A stretch of 64,000 nt of DNA from Kofleriaceae bacterium (GCA_020633495.1 JACKDR010000012.1:1-64000); one strand, 5' to 3'. Positions 53,211 to 62,325 are shown, numbered from the stretch's first letter. Notes: generated by a model not told the origin, from the letters alone. Numbers and translations: made by a program.

Positions 53211-54734
53211 ATGCAGATCCCCGCCGCGCCCAAGGTCATCATCCGCAGCTGCCGCGAGTACGACCCCGAGAAGATCCGGCGGATCCTGCGCGAGGGGCTC
53301 GAGGAGCTGGGGCTGCGCCCGTTCGGCCGCACCCTGGTCAAGCCCAACCTGGTCGCCGCCGGCGACATGTTCCCGCACGCGTTCACCCGCCCCGAGTTCG
53401 GCGAGGGCATGCTGCGCGCGCTCAAGGACGTCGGCTCGGGCTCGATGAGCGAGCTGGCGGCGGGCGAGCGCTGCGGCATCACGGTGCCGACCCGGCTGGC
53501 GTTCCGCGAGTCGGGGTGGGACGACGTCATCGCCAAGGTCGGCGGCGTCAAGCGCTACTGCTTCGAGGAGAGCGAGCAGGTCGAGATCCCGCTGCGCCAC
53601 GAGGGCCGCCTGCGCGACTACCTGTTCACCCCCGAGCCGGTGGCGCGCGCCGACTTCTTCGTCAACGCGCCCAAGTTCAAGGCCCACCCGTGGACGACGG
53701 TGACGTTCTCGATCAAGGCGTACATCGGGATCCAGGACGACCGCCACCGCCTGATCGATCACGACCACAAGCTCAACGAGAAGATCGGCGACCTGCAGTT
53801 CATCGTCCAGCCCCAGTTCATCGCGATCGACGCGATCACCGCCGGCGAGGGCCGGATGCTGACGCCGACGCCGTTCGATCTCGGGCTGATCATCATGGGC
53901 AACAGCCAGGTCGCGTTCGACAGCGTGTGCTGCCGGATCATCGGCCTCGACCCGCGGACCGTCGAGCACATCCGGATCGCCGAGGACTACGGCTTCGGCA
54001 CCTCCGACGCCGACAAGATCGAGATCACCGGCGACGTCACCCTCGCGGAGGCGCAGCAGCGCGCCAAGGGCTTCCGGGTCGGGCTGATCCGGGTCGAGAA
54101 GTACTTCGAGGGCACCCACATCACCGCCTACGCCGGGCCGCCGCCGGAGCCCGAGCACTCGGACTACTGCTGGGGCGGCTGCCCCGGCGCGATCGAGGAG
54201 GCGATCGAGATCCTGCGGGTCTACGACGCCCAGACCGACGCCAAGCTGCCGCACATGCACGTCGTCTTCGGCAACTACGACGGCCCGATCCCGGCCAAGC
54301 CCGGCGAGAAGGTGATCTTCATCGGCGACTGCGCCCAGTGGAAGGGCGAGCTGGCCGGCAAGCCGGTGCAGATCCGGTCGATCTATCGCGACCGCGAGCA
54401 CCTCGACCCGCACACGATCCGCCACGAGGACATCTTCAAGAAGATGGCCGTGACGACCAAGCAGATCGTCGACAACCGGGCCGAGCCGGCGGTCCGCCTC
54501 GAGGGCTGCCCGGTGTCGGTCGCCGAGCAGGTGCTGGCGCTGGTGTCGCTGGGCGGGCTCAAGAACCCGTACACCGACCGCCGCAACATCGGGCAGTTCC
54601 TGCGCGGCTACCTGGGCTGGCGGGGCCGGGTCGCGCTCAACCGGCTGCAGCGCAAGCGCTACCAGCAGAACGGCGCGTTCGGGCGCCGCGGCGAGGCCGC
54701 ACCCCAGCTCAAGGCCGCGAAGACCGCGACCTGA
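53211..54734 (+). CDS. DUF362 domain protein
   Basis: 507 residues from ATG 53211; TATCCT ends seven bases before it. The DUF362 pattern is visible: LRPFGRTLVKPNLVAAG (~40-55), DFFVNAPKFKAHPWTTVTFSIKAYIGIQ (~143-170, Lys and His of the usual PKxKxH), FIAIDAITAGEGRM and LGLIIMGNSQVAFDSVCCRIIGLDP. Many DUF362 proteins carry a ferredoxin-like [4Fe-4S] domain; here no CxxCxxC is found, only scattered Cys (YCWGGCPG, GDCAQW, GCPVS). The role is unknown; members are linked with iron-sulfur or cofactor metabolism. A C-terminal extension (~460-507) is basic and may be helical. Confidence 0.82.
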   Translation: MQIPAAPKVIIRSCREYDPEKIRRILREGLEELGLRPFGRTLVKPNLVAAGDMFPHAFTRPEFGEGMLRALKDVGSGSMSELAAGERCGITVPTRLAFRESGWDDVIAKVGGVKRYCFEESEQVEIPLRHEGRLRDYLFTPEPVARADFFVNAPKFKAHPWTTVTFSIKAYIGIQDDRHRLIDHDHKLNEKIGDLQFIVQPQFIAIDAITAGEGRMLTPTPFDLGLIIMGNSQVAFDSVCCRIIGLDPRTVEHIRIAEDYGFGTSDADKIEITGDVTLAEAQQRAKGFRVGLIRVEKYFEGTHITAYAGPPPEPEHSDYCWGGCPGAIEEAIEILRVYDAQTDAKLPHMHVVFGNYDGPIPAKPGEKVIFIGDCAQWKGELAGKPVQIRSIYRDREHLDPHTIRHEDIFKKMAVTTKQIVDNRAEPAVRLEGCPVSVAEQVLALVSLGGLKNPYTDRRNIGQFLRGYLGWRGRVALNRLQRKRYQQNGAFGRRGEAAPQLKAAKTAT

Positions 54735-54819
54735 CCGCGGCCGGCCGTGGCGGCCCACGGCGACGACGACCGGCGAATCCCAGTGCCGCATCGCGCGACC
54801 GCGGTGCATACTGGAAGGC

Positions 54820-55275
<456 letters not shown>

Positions 55276-55295
55276 CGACCGCCGCCTGCCCTGCC

Positions 55296-56108
55296 GTGCC
55301 CGGTGCGATCCACCACCTCGACTGCGGGACGATGTGCCCGCGCGCCGGCAAACTGGTGGGCGGCGCGTCGTGGCTGGCGCCCGGCACGCTGGTCTGCCAC
55401 GTCCTGGTGATCGAGACCGCGCGCGACGGCCTCGTGCTGGTCGACACCGGCTTCGGCACCCGGGACGTCGCCGATCCGACCCGGGTGCCGGCGGCGTTCC
55501 GCGCCCTGACCCGCCCGGTGCTCGACCCGGCGCAGTGCGCCGCGGCGCAGCTGCCGCGCCTCGGCTACGCGGTCGAAGACGTCCGCCACGTCGTCGTGAC
55601 CCACCTCGACCTCGACCACGCCGGCGGCCTCGGCGACTTCCCCGCCGCCACCGTGCACGTCCACCGCGACGAGCACGCCGCCGCGCTGCACCCCGGCACC
55701 CTCGCCGAGCGCGCCCGCTACCTGCAGCGCCAGTGGGGCCACGCGCCGCGGTGGGCGACCTACGCGCCGCGCGACGGCGAGCGCTGGCAGGGGCTGCCGG
55801 CGGTGCGCGAGCTCGACGGCGTCGCCGACGAGATCCTGCTGGTGCCCCTGCCCGGCCACAGCCGCGGCCACAGCGGCGTCGCGGTGCGCCGCTCCGCCGG
55901 CTGGCTGCTGCACGCCGGCGACGCGATCTTCTCGGCCGCCGAGCTGCGCCCGGGCACGCGGGTGCCGCTGGGCCTGCGCGCGATCGCGCGCGTCGACCAG
56001 CACGACGGCCGCGCCCGCCAGGCCTCGGTGCGGGCGCTGCAGCGGCTGCCGGTCGACGTCACGGTCGTGTGCAGCCACGACCCGGCGCACCTGCCGGCGT
56101 CGCGGTGA
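55296..56108 (+). CDS. MBL-fold metallohydrolase (lactonase-like)
   Basis: 270 residues from GTG 55296, 20 bp after the small membrane protein. The metallo-beta-lactamase signature is HLDLDHAGG (THLDLDH, ~110-117), with further ligands in VHVHRDEHAAAL, LPGHSRGHSGVAV (~188-200) and LLHAGDAIF (Asp ~210), and a terminal CSHDPAHL. The N-terminal HHLDCGTMCPRAGK and DTGFGT fit the AHL-lactonase/glyoxalase II-like branch of MBL enzymes. It hydrolyses an ester, thioester or lactone with two zinc or iron ions; the substrate is unknown. All motif His/Asp residues are present. Confidence 0.85.
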   Translation: MPGAIHHLDCGTMCPRAGKLVGGASWLAPGTLVCHVLVIETARDGLVLVDTGFGTRDVADPTRVPAAFRALTRPVLDPAQCAAAQLPRLGYAVEDVRHVVVTHLDLDHAGGLGDFPAATVHVHRDEHAAALHPGTLAERARYLQRQWGHAPRWATYAPRDGERWQGLPAVRELDGVADEILLVPLPGHSRGHSGVAVRRSAGWLLHAGDAIFSAAELRPGTRVPLGLRAIARVDQHDGRARQASVRALQRLPVDVTVVCSHDPAHLPASR

Positions 56109-56136
56109 CCGCGGCCGCGGGTCGCGGTCGCGCGCG

Positions 56137-56904
56137 CTACTCGCAGGCGACGGTCGTCACCGCGAGCTCGCCGGCGACCGCGGCGATCGTCGCCGGCGCG
56201 TGGCAGGTGACGCCGGTCGCGGTCACCGTCACGGTCAGGTCGCCGTCGCCGGGCGGCACGTTGGGGAACAGCAGGTAGGCGCCGCCCGCGGTGGTCGCGC
56301 CGGCCTGGAAGACGTTGTCGACGTCGCGGTGGAAGCCGGCGCCGGCACCCTCGATCGCGACGGTGACGTCGTCGAGCTGGGCGCCGTCGGGCGCGTGGCG
56401 GACCTCGATCAGCACCAACGTCGTGGTGTCGTCGTAGGCGGCGCCGAGGTCGGTGAACTGGCTGGCGATGCGCGCGGTCTTGAGGCCCTTCATCGTGTAC
56501 GGCACGCGGTAGGCGTCGGCGTCGACGGTGAAGCGCGCCGGCAGGTACGGCGCGTCCTGCTGCACGTAGGTCACCTGCGAGGTGCCGGTGGCGGGCAGGC
56601 ACAGCACGCTGCGCCCGTTGGGCGCGGTGGTCGCGGTGTTGCCCGGGTCGGCGACCTCGGTGACGGTGGCGCCGAACACGCCGAGGAAGCTCTGCGAGGT
56701 CGAGTCCCAGTCCTCGTAGCCGCCGGTGAAGTAGAGGTCGGCGCCGCACGGCCGCGGGTCGGCGTCGACCATGACGTCGGGGACCGCGCCGTCGATCGTC
56801 GCGGCGTCGGGCGCGGCGGGGCCGTCGTCGCCACAGCCGGCGGCGCCGAGCCCGCCGGCCACCGCGGTCGCGATCGCGATCCACCGCCAGGTGCGTGCGT
56901 GCAT
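56137..56904 (-). CDS. Lipoprotein with beta-rich domains
   Basis: 255 residues from ATG 56904. The signal peptide ends at GAAGC (Cys24). An Asp/Ala linker is followed by CGADLYFTGGYEDWDSTSQSFLGVFGATVTEVAD (in part), TAPNGRSVLCLPATG and DAPYLPARFTVDADAYRV, an eight-strand-like beta region. A second beta domain near the C terminus (GGAYLLFPNVPPGDGDLTVTVTATGVTCHAP) resembles Ig/carboxypeptidase-regulatory folds. It is a surface or periplasmic protein of unknown role. Its -10 element (TGg-TAGCGT, six bases upstream) is formed partly by the stop codon of the preceding gene. Confidence 0.72.
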   Translation of the reverse strand: MHARTWRWIAIATAVAGGLGAAGCGDDGPAAPDAATIDGAVPDVMVDADPRPCGADLYFTGGYEDWDSTSQSFLGVFGATVTEVADPGNTATTAPNGRSVLCLPATGTSQVTYVQQDAPYLPARFTVDADAYRVPYTMKGLKTARIASQFTDLGAAYDDTTTLVLIEVRHAPDGAQLDDVTVAIEGAGAGFHRDVDNVFQAGATTAGGAYLLFPNVPPGDGDLTVTVTATGVTCHAPATIAAVAGELAVTTVACE

Positions 56905-56910
56905 GTCCGG

Positions 56911-56919
56911 ACGCTACCA
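56911..56919 (-). promoter_or_regulatory. Extended -10 element overlapping a stop codon
   Basis: On the minus strand TGG-TAGCGT spans 56919-56911 and ends six bases before ATG 56904. Its TAG (56916-56914) is also the stop codon of the TPR lipoprotein gene, so end of one gene and promoter of the next coincide. Confidence 0.5.
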
Positions 56920-58014
56920 GAGCGGCAGCGCGCCGAGGAGGTCCGGCGCGGTCGCGGGGCCCTCGATCAGGGTGACCCACGCCACGCCGTGGTCGCCGGT
57001 GACCTCGACGTCGACGTCGGTGCGACGCGCCGCCGCAGGCGTGCCGACCCGCTCGAGCGTCGGCACCTCGAGCAGGCAGCGCGGCGCGGCGCCGGCGACG
57101 CACAGGATCGCGTGGCCGATCGCCGGGCGCGCCTTGCCGGCGCCGTCGTGGCCGACCAGCTCGACGTCGACGTGGATCAGCGGATCGCCGGCCGGCCCGC
57201 GGGTCACGGTCCAGTCGGTGATCGTCAGCTCGGCGTCGTCGGCGTCGAGGCGCGCCAGCGTCGCGACCTTGCCCTTGGCCGGCTGCGCCACCAGGAACGT
57301 CGCGGTCGCGGCGCGCGACACCACGGTCACCGCCCACGCCGCGCCGCCGTGGCGGTGGCTGGCGACGCACCGGGGCGGCCCCTCGATGCCCATCGCGGTG
57401 GCCAGGCAGCCGCACAGCTGGGTCGCCGGCAGCGGCCCGGCGCACGGCGGCGCGGGCGGCGGCGGCGGCGCGCGCCGCGGCGCCAGCTTGGCCAGCCGGG
57501 TCGAGAACTGGGCGCGATCGTCGAGGCGCAGCGCCTGCTCGTAGGCGTCGCGGGCAGCGTCGAGATCGCCGCGTAGCTCGGCGGCGCGGCCGAGGTGGTA
57601 GTACGCGGTGGCGCGCCGGGTCGCCGGCAGATCGTCGTGGGTGAGGACCTCGGTGGCCGCGGCGGTGGCGCGGCGGCCGTCGCCGGCGACCACCGCGGTG
57701 AACGCGAGCTCCTCGAGGACGGCCTCGTCGCCGCTGGGCGCCGCCTGGACCAGGGCGTCGATCGACGCCTTCCACCGCAGCTTCTCCGACAGCGCTCGCG
57801 CGGCCCGCAGGCGCTCGGCGGGATCGAGGGCGCCGCCGGCGTCGAGGCCGTCGCCGGCGTCGAGCGCGGCCTCGGCGGTCGCCCCCGCCGGCGCGTCCGC
57901 CGCGTCGTCGCCGACCACGGTCACCGCGGCGGCGTCACGGGCCGGCGTCGGCGCGGTCGACGAGCCGCACGCGGCCAGGCCGACGAGCAGAAGCGCGGGC
58001 ACCCTTCGAGGCAC
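56914..58014 (-). CDS. TPR-containing lipoprotein
   Basis: 366 residues from GTG 58014; TATGAT ends six bases before it, predicting a leaderless message. The lipoprotein signal is short (MPRRVPALLLVGLAAC, Cys16). A Thr/Ala/Asp linker leads to TPR-like repeats (AERLRAARALSEKLRWKASIDALVQ; TRRATAYYHLGRAAELRGDLDAARDAYEQALRLD; ~75-175), a poly-Pro stretch, then a C-terminal beta domain with paired Cys (ATQLCGCLATAMGIEGPPRCVAS; HAILCVAGAAPRCLLEV). It is an envelope protein of unknown function. The downstream minus-strand lipoprotein starts ten bases after its stop, from its own -10 element. Confidence 0.75.
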   Translation of the reverse strand: MPRRVPALLLVGLAACGSSTAPTPARDAAAVTVVGDDAADAPAGATAEAALDAGDGLDAGGALDPAERLRAARALSEKLRWKASIDALVQAAPSGDEAVLEELAFTAVVAGDGRRATAAATEVLTHDDLPATRRATAYYHLGRAAELRGDLDAARDAYEQALRLDDRAQFSTRLAKLAPRRAPPPPPAPPCAGPLPATQLCGCLATAMGIEGPPRCVASHRHGGAAWAVTVVSRAATATFLVAQPAKGKVATLARLDADDAELTITDWTVTRGPAGDPLIHVDVELVGHDGAGKARPAIGHAILCVAGAAPRCLLEVPTLERVGTPAAARRTDVDVEVTGDHGVAWVTLIEGPATAPDLLGALPLW

Positions 58015-58020
58015 CCGCGC

Positions 58021-58026
58021 ATCATA
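58021..58026 (-). promoter_or_regulatory. -10 element 6 nt before a start codon
   Basis: TATGAT on the minus strand ends six bases before GTG 58014. No Shine-Dalgarno is seen; leaderless transcription is predicted. Confidence 0.55.
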
Positions 58027-58084
58027 CCGAACTCGCCGTCGTCGTCGCGGCCGCGGCCGGCCGTGCGACGCGATCGATCGAGCG

Positions 58085-60472
58085 CTACGGCTTGGACTTG
58101 CCGCCGTCGCCGGTGCCGCCCGCGACCTTGGCGGCGTCGCCGCCGCTGCCCGGCTGGGTGGCGTCGGGCAGGTGCAGCTCGGACAGCATGTCCTGGAACC
58201 GCACCTTGGCCAGCATCAGCTTCTCCTCGGTGTCGACGACCTCGATCGTCGACTTCTGGACCCGGTTGGAGATGTCTTTCATCTTGGCCTCGAGGTGCTT
58301 GAGCAGGTCGCCCCCCTGCTTGACCGCCTTGAGCGTGACGATCTGCGCGGTCAGCTCGTCCATGCGGACGCGGTACTCGGCGAGCCGGCGGCGCAGGCTG
58401 TCCATCTTCTCGCGGCCGTCGGCCATCTCCTTGTGGATGCCGAGCAGCTCCTTGAGCTGGGCGCTGAGCTCGGGGCCGGGATCGGCGCTCTGGACGAAGA
58501 TCTCCATCATCTGCATCGTGGTGTCGGCGTTGAGATCCAGGGTCCGCGTCATCGGCGTCGCCTCCGAGATCTCGATGACCTTGGTCTCGCCCTTGGCCAG
58601 GTCGACCTCGAACAGGTGGGCGTCGGCGATGCGCTCGAAGGTCTCGGGCGCGTCGATCAGCGTCCAGCCCTTGGCGACGGTGTGGCGGACGTAGACCTTG
58701 GTGGGCTCGCGCAGCCGGCTGGTGATGGTCAGCCGGGTCTTCTTGATGTGCTGGACCTCGGCGGTGAGGACGCCGCGCGACAGCGTGACCAGGCGGGCGA
58801 CCCGGTTCTCGGTGTCGTCCTCGCGCTCGACGACGATCTGGCGGTCGAGCGCGAACGGGATGACGACGTTGGCGTGCGGCGGGATCGGCTCGGTCAGGCC
58901 CTCGCCGATCATCTGGTTGGGCTTGCGGCAGCCCTTGGCGTCCGGGTTCTTGGCGCAACGCGGATCCCGGGCCGCGGCGTCGGCCTCGCTCTCGTCCTCG
59001 CCGGCGCCGTAGACCGTCACCGGCCCGGCCTCGAGGGTGTAGCCGGTCGGGTTCTCGAGCCGGACCGCGCGGAACGCGTAGCGATCGTTGCCGCGCACGC
59101 TCTCGGCGTCGTAGAGGTACGCGACCTCGCCGGTGGCCTCGGCGCGCAGCATCGACGCCATCACGCTCGAGCCGCCCTTGACGGTGATCGGGTGATCGGA
59201 GACGAAGTGGCTCTCGCCGACCGGCGGCGCGTCGGCCTCGGCCTCGGCGGGGTTGCCGGCGGCGGCGTCCATGGGCTCGGCGACGACGCGGGCGCCGGCG
59301 GCCTGGCCGGGGACGACGCCGCGGTTGACGACCTTGACCTGCGCCGGCGGCACGCCGTTGTCGATGAGCTGGTTGCGGACCAGGTTGGCGCGGTCCATCG
59401 AGCGCTGGTCGGCGTCGGGCTCGCTGGGATCGGCGTAGCCCTCGATCACGATGTTCTGGCCGTTCTGGCGCAGCTGCTCGGCGAGCTGGCGGACCTTGGC
59501 GTCGCCCTCGCTGGCGCGGGTGTCGCGCGGCACCGGCGGCGGCGCCGCGGGCGCGCCGACGACGATGCGGTTGTCGGCGGGCTTGTCGGCCTTGGCGACC
59601 TTCTTGGTCTTGGCCTTGTGGCCGCGAGCGCGGGTGCCGCCGCTGTCGCCGCCCGACGAGCCGGCCGCGGTCGTGACGACCTCCTCGTAGGCGCGGTCGT
59701 AGTCGTCGTCGGCGGCGGTCGCGCCGCCGTAGCTGGCGCCGGCGTCGATCGTCGGCGGGCTGGCCGCGGCCGGATCGACGTAGTCGGGGTGGCCGGCGGG
59801 GCGCCGGATCTCGGAGTCGTCGAGGTTGGCGACCACCGCCTCGCCCTGGCCGCCGACCACCTGCTGGTAGGTCGACTGCGCCATCGGCGGCGCGACCGCG
59901 AACGAGTCCTGCGCGGCCAGGGTCTGGCGCTGCACGTTCTTGACCGTCCACAGGTCGTAGTGGAACGACATCGCCGAGCTCGAGCCGACGCCGAGGACGA
60001 CGTCCTTCCAGTCCTCCCCCGAGGTGTTGTCGACGATCGCCACCGCCTGCAGCATGACCTTGCCGTGCTTGCCGACGACGAGCCGGTAGCTGGGCTTCCA
60101 CGCCGGCGACTCGGTGACGTAGGTCAGCACGACCTCGGCGTCGGGGCTGTCGACGTCGACGGTCATCTCGACGACCGAGCCGTAGTCGCCCTGGTCGCGC
60201 GGCAGCACCGCGGTCAGCGCCTCGCCGGTGGTGGCGTCGACCACGGTCAGCGACTTCAGGAAGTCGTCGACGCGCTCGCGCGGCACGACGACCGTCAGCT
60301 TGCCGCCCTTGACGAAGGCGTGGCGCTCGTAGAACGCGACGCCGTTGCGGTAGACGACGACGCGGCCGAGGGCGACGTCGTCGACGCGGACGAAGCTCTT
60401 GTGGGTGGCGCCGCAGCCGATGGTGGCGGCGACGGCCGAGGCGAACAGGACGCTGGCTAGGGCTCTTCTCAT
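58085..60472 (-). CDS. DUF4139-type lipoprotein with an inserted OmpA-like domain
   Basis: 795 residues from ATG 60472 with GGAGG four bases upstream. The lipobox is TIGC (Cys20). Residues ~30-215 and ~440-640 together form a DUF4139/MuiA-like protein (DVALGRVVVYRNGVAFYER; SPAWKPSYRLVVG; DNTSGEDWKDVVLGVG; and later TRLTITSRLREPTKVYVRHTV). Between the halves, after a low-complexity Lys/Gly-rich linker, residues ~323-386 are OmpA-like (KVRQLAEQLRQNGQNIVIEGYADPSEPDADQRSMDRANLVRNQL in part), which binds peptidoglycan. The C-terminal ~130 residues are coiled coil (LLGIHKEMADGREKMDSLRRRLAEYR). It probably links the outer membrane to peptidoglycan. A structured 200-bp leader precedes it. Confidence 0.78.
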   Translation of the reverse strand: MRRALASVLFASAVAATIGCGATHKSFVRVDDVALGRVVVYRNGVAFYERHAFVKGGKLTVVVPRERVDDFLKSLTVVDATTGEALTAVLPRDQGDYGSVVEMTVDVDSPDAEVVLTYVTESPAWKPSYRLVVGKHGKVMLQAVAIVDNTSGEDWKDVVLGVGSSSAMSFHYDLWTVKNVQRQTLAAQDSFAVAPPMAQSTYQQVVGGQGEAVVANLDDSEIRRPAGHPDYVDPAAASPPTIDAGASYGGATAADDDYDRAYEEVVTTAAGSSGGDSGGTRARGHKAKTKKVAKADKPADNRIVVGAPAAPPPVPRDTRASEGDAKVRQLAEQLRQNGQNIVIEGYADPSEPDADQRSMDRANLVRNQLIDNGVPPAQVKVVNRGVVPGQAAGARVVAEPMDAAAGNPAEAEADAPPVGESHFVSDHPITVKGGSSVMASMLRAEATGEVAYLYDAESVRGNDRYAFRAVRLENPTGYTLEAGPVTVYGAGEDESEADAAARDPRCAKNPDAKGCRKPNQMIGEGLTEPIPPHANVVIPFALDRQIVVEREDDTENRVARLVTLSRGVLTAEVQHIKKTRLTITSRLREPTKVYVRHTVAKGWTLIDAPETFERIADAHLFEVDLAKGETKVIEISEATPMTRTLDLNADTTMQMMEIFVQSADPGPELSAQLKELLGIHKEMADGREKMDSLRRRLAEYRVRMDELTAQIVTLKAVKQGGDLLKHLEAKMKDISNRVQKSTIEVVDTEEKLMLAKVRFQDMLSELHLPDATQPGSGGDAAKVAGGTGDGGKSKP

Positions 60473-60513
60473 GACTCCTCCGGACAGACCCCGGCCAGGG
60501 TTGCGCACCAGGA

Positions 60514-60618
60514 GCTGCCCGGCCCGGCCACAGACGGCCCGGCAGCCACCCCGCTGCGTCGGCGGGTCCAGTCGATGGGTCCCGTAGACGCGCCGGCCGC
60601 GGGTTCGGTCTACGGGAC
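60514..60618 (-). promoter_or_regulatory. Two strong hairpins between fpg-like gene and DUF4139 gene
   Basis: GTCCCGTAGAC (60579-60589) and GTCTACGGGAC (60608-60618) are a perfect 11-bp inverted repeat with an 18-nt loop. GCTGCCCGGCC (60514-60524) and GGCCCGGCAGC (60536-60546) pair at 10 of 11 positions. No T-run follows on the minus strand. They may end fpg transcription or form the leader of the DUF4139 gene. Confidence 0.5.
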
Positions 60619-60671
60619 GCCAAAGAAGCCGCAACCGGCGGTGTCGCGGGGTGTCGGCGGCCGCCTCGCGC

Positions 60672-61571
60672 TCAGCCGCGCTTGCGTTCTTCCAGCTCTT
60701 CCAGGGTCTTGGGCCAGTTGTCCTTGAGCAGGCGGGACAGGCCGCGGTCGGCCAGCAGCCGCCCCGCGGTCTGGCAGGTCGCGCAGTAGTTGGCCTCGTT
60801 GTCGGCGTAGCGGATGCGCTGGACCTTGGCCCCGCACACCGGGCACGGCTGGCCGTACTTGCCATGGACCGCCATCTCGGGGCGGAACGCGGTGACCTGA
60901 TCGGGGAAGCCGTCGCCGACCTCGGCCCGCAGCCGGTCGATCCACTCGGTCAGCACCTCGATCGCGGCGCGGTGCAGCCGCGCCAGGTCGTCGTCGCCCA
61001 GGACCCGGGTCTGGCGGAACGGCGACATCCGGGCCCGGTGCAGGATCTCGTCCGAGTAGGCGTTGCCGACGCCGTCGATCACGGTGGGATCGGTGAGCGC
61101 GCGCTTGATCGTGTGGTTCTCGGCGCGCAGCGCGGCGATGACCTCGGCGGTGGTCGCGGTCAAGAGGTCGACGCCGCCGCGGGCGAAGTCGGCGAGCGCG
61201 GCGCCGCCGCGGACCAGGTACAGCGACGCCCGCTTCTTGGGGCTGGCCTCGGTGAACAGCAGCGTGCCGTGGGCGAAATCGAAGCCGGCGAGGCCCACCT
61301 TCTTGGGCACCGGCGCGCCCGCCTTCTTCCAGCGCAGCCGCCCCGCGATCATCAGGTGGATCACCAGGTGGAGATCACCCTCGAGCGACAGCACCAGGCG
61401 CTTGCCGATGCGGCCGACGCCGACGACGGCGCGGCCGTGGGCGTCGGTCAGCGGCGGGTCGACCGAGCGCAGCAGGAACGGGCTGGCCAGCCGGACCCGC
61501 TCGAGCGTCCGCCCGGCGGTGAACGCGCGCAGGCGCTCGACGTAGATCGTGATGTCGGGCAGCTCGGGCAA
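60672..61571 (-). CDS. Fpg/Nei family DNA glycosylase
   Basis: 299 residues starting at TTG 61571; the product begins Met-Pro-Glu (MPELPD), and the mature N-terminal Pro is the catalytic Schiff base residue. TATGCT ends six bases upstream, so the message is probably leaderless with a TTG start, which is unusual. Other motifs: GRIGKRLVLSL (the beta-hairpin Lys), HLMIAGRLRW, the helix-two-turn-helix DPTVIDGVGNAYSDEILHRARMSP, and the zinc finger CPVCGAKVQRIRYADNEANYCATC. It removes oxidised bases and nicks the strand. The Asp at position 6 (PD rather than PE) and IxIY places it near the Nei2-like branch. Confidence 0.92.
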   Translation of the reverse strand: MPELPDITIYVERLRAFTAGRTLERVRLASPFLLRSVDPPLTDAHGRAVVGVGRIGKRLVLSLEGDLHLVIHLMIAGRLRWKKAGAPVPKKVGLAGFDFAHGTLLFTEASPKKRASLYLVRGGAALADFARGGVDLLTATTAEVIAALRAENHTIKRALTDPTVIDGVGNAYSDEILHRARMSPFRQTRVLGDDDLARLHRAAIEVLTEWIDRLRAEVGDGFPDQVTAFRPEMAVHGKYGQPCPVCGAKVQRIRYADNEANYCATCQTAGRLLADRGLSRLLKDNWPKTLEELEERKRG

Positions 61572-61577
61572 CGCCCG

Positions 61578-61583
61578 AGCATA
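61578..61583 (-). promoter_or_regulatory. -10 element 6 nt before a TTG start
   Basis: TATGCT on the minus strand ends six bases before the TTG start of the DNA glycosylase gene. The start codon is fixed by the N-terminal MPELPD, so the short spacing is not an artefact of start choice. Confidence 0.55.
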
Positions 61584-61641
61584 CCCGCGGCGCGGCGGCG
61601 CGCGCGCCGCGGCCGGCGGCGGGGCCGCGCGCGCCGGCTGG

Positions 61642-62199
61642 CTACGGCAGGTAGACGCGGCCGGCGCCGCCGCTGGCGCTGTGACAGCCGCTGCTGTTGC
61701 AGTCGCCGTTGGACACCGACGCCGACATCTCGGCGGCGGCCGGGCACTGGCTCGCCATCACCCGCACCGGCAGCGCCAGGTTCTGGGTGGTGAAGAAGTT
61801 GCCGTTGGTCTTGGTGACGAGATCGACGGTGGTGCCGTTGGCGTCGACGACGGTGATCGTCGCGCCGGCGACGGTGGCGCCGCCGGCCGCGGTCGCGTAC
61901 AGCGTGCCGGCGATCGTGTAGTCCGGGCCGGCGTTGCCGGCGTGGCACGCGATGCACGCCTGGCCGGCGTTGTGGTGGCCACCGCCGGGGTTGGCGACCG
62001 CGTCGCGGCAGTCGAGCTGGCTGGAGCCGGCGTCGGGCGCCGCGGGATCGGCGTCGGGCGCCGTGGGATCGGCGTCGGGGCCGGCGGCCGCGGCGTCGGG
62101 GCGGTCGCCCCCGGGACCGTTGACGCTGCCGACGTCACAGGCGGAGAGGGTGGTGGCGGTGAGGATCGAGAGCAGCGCGAGGGGGGCGCGCAGGTTCAT
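61642..62199 (-). CDS. Lipoprotein with CxxCH and CxxxxCH motifs (paralogue of 47240-47737)
   Basis: 185 residues; ATG 62199 follows AAGGAG with seven bases spacing. The lipobox is LSAC (Cys21). An Asp/Ala/Pro linker with repeats of DADP(T/A)APDA leads to GGGHHNAGQACIACHAGNAG (Cys-Ile-Ala-Cys-His), then a beta-sandwich (YTIAGTLYATAAGGATVAGATITVVDANGTTVDLV in part), TNGNFFTTQNLALPVRVMASQC and CNSSGCHSASG. The order and many residues match the lipoprotein at 47.2-47.7 kb (HHNxGQAC, FWTSEPLSPPLYVRASQC, CNAGQCHS). CxxCH suggests a c-type heme in this copy. Function unknown. Confidence 0.75.
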   Translation of the reverse strand: MNLRAPLALLSILTATTLSACDVGSVNGPGGDRPDAAAAGPDADPTAPDADPAAPDAGSSQLDCRDAVANPGGGHHNAGQACIACHAGNAGPDYTIAGTLYATAAGGATVAGATITVVDANGTTVDLVTKTNGNFFTTQNLALPVRVMASQCPAAAEMSASVSNGDCNSSGCHSASGGAGRVYLP

Positions 62200-62301
62200 G
62201 GGGGACTCCTTCTTCCGGCCCAGGCTCTCTTCGCAACTCTCGTGCCCGGCGGGCGGGACCGCCTCGCGATCTCGGCGCCGGTATGGTCCCGGGGACTTGG
62301 C

Positions 62302-62325
62302 GCCGCCGCCGCACGCGGCGGCGGC
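62302..62325. terminator. Perfect 11-bp GC hairpin, possible terminator of the RlmI-type gene
   Basis: GCCGCCGCCGC (62302-62312), AC, GCGGCGGCGGC (62315-62325). It lies 77 bases after the stop of the minus-strand methyltransferase gene. It has no T-run and is simple-sequence in nature, so a terminator role is only possible. Confidence 0.3.

Noticed and set aside
62302..62325. Confident rho-independent terminator
   Set aside because: A perfect hairpin but made of GCC triplets with no T-run; listed only as possible.
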